DNA from: Paenibacillus sediminis
Lineage (GTDB): Bacteria; Bacillota; Bacilli; Paenibacillales; Paenibacillaceae
Reading direction: 5' to 3'
Length of the DNA stretch: 64,000 nt
NCBI RefSeq assembly: GCF_017873765.1
Contig: NZ_JAGGKP010000003.1
Span: 124,001 to 188,000 of the forward strand
In this document: one piece after another, positions 62,921 to 64,000 of the stretch
How the letters are laid out: every line of letters starts with the position of its first letter
Position numbering within the stretch: the stretch's first letter is position 1
Notes under the pieces: generated by a model
Seen by the model: the letters and a program-made list of their open reading frames with translations, nothing else
What the model was told of the DNA's origin: nothing
Database searches by the model: none
Program-made: the position numbers and the translations under genes

Positions 62921-63814
62921 TCAATGATGAGGCTTAGTAATAAATCTTCGAATTGCCTCATTCACAGAAGACTTTTGCTCTAGGATCAGGCAGTGCCCTG
63001 CTCCTCGAATCATCATAACCTCTGAATCTTGCAGCGTTTCTTGGACGCACTTCAATACTTTCTCTACATTGTAAATTTTCTCTTCATCTCCGACGAGAAA
63101 GAGAACGGGGGCCGAAAGCCTGCTCCAAGCTCCTTTTTCAATGACACGAGGGACAACGGGAAGCTGTGAGCGACCATGCGTGTATGCTGCAATCACCAAG
63201 TTCATAACATGAGACGGGAGAGAATATCCTTTCGAACAAAACCAATCCCACGCTCGGCGAATTCGATCAGGCTTGGGCCATAACATCGCAGGATAGACTT
63301 TTTGGAGCAGTTTCAGAAATGGAACTGGCAAAAATGTCGCCACTGGAGCAAGCAGAACCAGCCGCTCGATACGCTCTGGTCGCACTGTAGCATAATTCGA
63401 ACAAAACCAGCCTCCCATCGAGTGACCGATAAAGGTCGCTTTAGTAAGCCCAAGTGCGTCTAAAAATTGATCCATCCAACGAACAGCATCTTCTGGTGTA
63501 CGTATACATTTAACAACTCTACTTTTACCAAAATCTCCAGGCGTGTCGATGCAATAAACCCGAAAATCTGTCAGCGCTTCTATGGTAGGATACCACATCG
63601 CTGAATTACCCGTCATACCATGAAACATTAGAATGGGCTTCCCTTCCTTAGGTCCGCTCACGATCACATGACAGAGGCCATATTCGGTTTCGACCTCCAT
63701 CGTTTCATACTGGCTTGGCCAGTACTCCATAAGCTTATCGTAAGTATGCTTAAAAATCTGAGATCCTGCTTCGCTTTTAAAGACAGGTAAATCATTTTGT
63801 GTTGTACTTGTCAT
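62921..63814 (-). CDS. Alpha/beta-fold hydrolase
   Basis: A 297-residue hydrolase with oxyanion motif LMFHGMTGNSAMW, nucleophile Ser in FIGHSMGGWFCSNYA, acid in LVGDEEKIYN and His in GAGHCLILEQ. No signal peptide. Substrate unknown; sequence is close to esterase/BioH-like proteins. Its ATG overlaps the stop of the preceding regulator by ATGA, so it is regulated with it. Its stop lies exactly at the tmRNA fragment edge, so it belongs to the island side of the boundary. Confidence 0.85.
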   Translation of the reverse strand: MTSTTQNDLPVFKSEAGSQIFKHTYDKLMEYWPSQYETMEVETEYGLCHVIVSGPKEGKPILMFHGMTGNSAMWYPTIEALTDFRVYCIDTPGDFGKSRVVKCIRTPEDAVRWMDQFLDALGLTKATFIGHSMGGWFCSNYATVRPERIERLVLLAPVATFLPVPFLKLLQKVYPAMLWPKPDRIRRAWDWFCSKGYSLPSHVMNLVIAAYTHGRSQLPVVPRVIEKGAWSRLSAPVLFLVGDEEKIYNVEKVLKCVQETLQDSEVMMIRGAGHCLILEQKSSVNEAIRRFITKPHH

Positions 63815-64000
63815 TGATATTCCTCCAGTTCAATTGGCTTAAGTATGGATCGGCAAACCGTCCTTAAAAAATCGAATTGCTTGACTAATTCTATTCTTTC
63901 AAAACCATTGATGATACTCTCCAAAAAAATTCCGTCCATAAACGAAATAAGCCAATGAACGAATGTTTCTACAGGCTGAGACGGATGAAGCTCTCCTCGC
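63811..64000 (-). CDS. Probable TetR-family regulator (C-terminal part only)
   Basis: The last 62 residues of a gene entering from the right edge: RGELHPSQPVETFVHWLISF continuing MDGIFLESIINGFERIELVK to SILKPIELEEYQ. The pattern of helical C-terminus with a stretch like FVHWLISFMDGIFLES is that of TetR ligand domains. It overlaps the hydrolase start by four bases. The DNA-binding part is outside the window, so the call rests on the tail only. Confidence 0.6.
   Translation of the reverse strand, partial: RGELHPSQPVETFVHWLISFMDGIFLESIINGFERIELVKQFDFLRTVCRSILKPIELEEYQ

Noticed and set aside
1..64000. CRISPR array or phage-defence cluster
   Set aside because: No regularly spaced direct repeats and no Cas, restriction, toxin-antitoxin or retron-like genes were seen.

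Overview
The window reads as chromosome of a low-to-moderate G+C spore-forming Firmicute of the Paenibacillus type. This is an inference from the mix of genes: Bce-type peptide-sensing module, YesM/YesN-controlled sugar ABC operon, YkoEDC importer behind a TPP riboswitch, YdjO plus a cold-shock protein, a possible spore-surface protein, AGGAGG ribosome sites, TTG/GTG starts and many A/T-flanked intrinsic terminators. No 16S or phylogenetic marker is present, so genus is not proven.

Layout. 1-4.2 kb: Bce-like two-component system and ABC transporter (permease runs off the left edge). 4.2-6.3 kb: MOSC protein, possible exosporium protein, DUF985 cupin and a gene scrap. 6.3-9.3 kb: TPP riboswitch, terminator and ykoE-ykoD-ykoC. 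9.5-19.9 kb: alpha-glucan locus, with YesM/YesN regulators, solute-binding protein, two permeases, debranching-type glucosidase and GH13 glucosidase. 20.1-22.2 kb: PadR regulator with an ABC-2 exporter. 22.3-30.1 kb: OsmC, nucleotide-sugar epimerase, three-subunit molybdenum hydroxylase, FUSC-type exporter, pirin and two internally deleted gene remnants. 30.3-36.3 kb: acetate-type symporter and DUF485 partner, a complete IS3-family element, and LytS/LytT. 36.5-41.3 kb: cold-shock genes, EamA exporter and glnQHMP-like amino-acid importer. 41.5-44.1 kb: TetR regulator divergent from an ABC exporter, with two matched operators. 44.1-56 kb: glutamine-amidotransferase-like hydrolase, tandem esterases (one dead), TRIC channel, MpsC-like protein, hydrolases, PAP2 phosphatase, MFS exporter, penicillin acylase family protein and secreted lipase. 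56-64 kb: a pyruvate oxidase gene with one in-frame stop, more broken genes, uridine kinase, MFS exporter, threonine aldolase, a 3' fragment of tmRNA and a hydrolase coupled to a probable TetR gene.

The most notable property is gene decay. At least eight protein genes are broken: two carry single in-frame TGA codons, four keep both ends but have lost the middle and shifted frame, and two are fragments. The tmRNA gene is also present only as its 3' end, which suggests an island boundary. The IS3 element sits exactly in the loop of an intrinsic terminator between LytST and the symporter genes it probably controls.

I found no CRISPR array, no complete rRNA or tRNA gene, and no clear undescribed defence or biosynthetic system. 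The best leads are the decay pattern, the split terminator, the paired PadR-like and TetR operators, and the ssrA-associated repeats.
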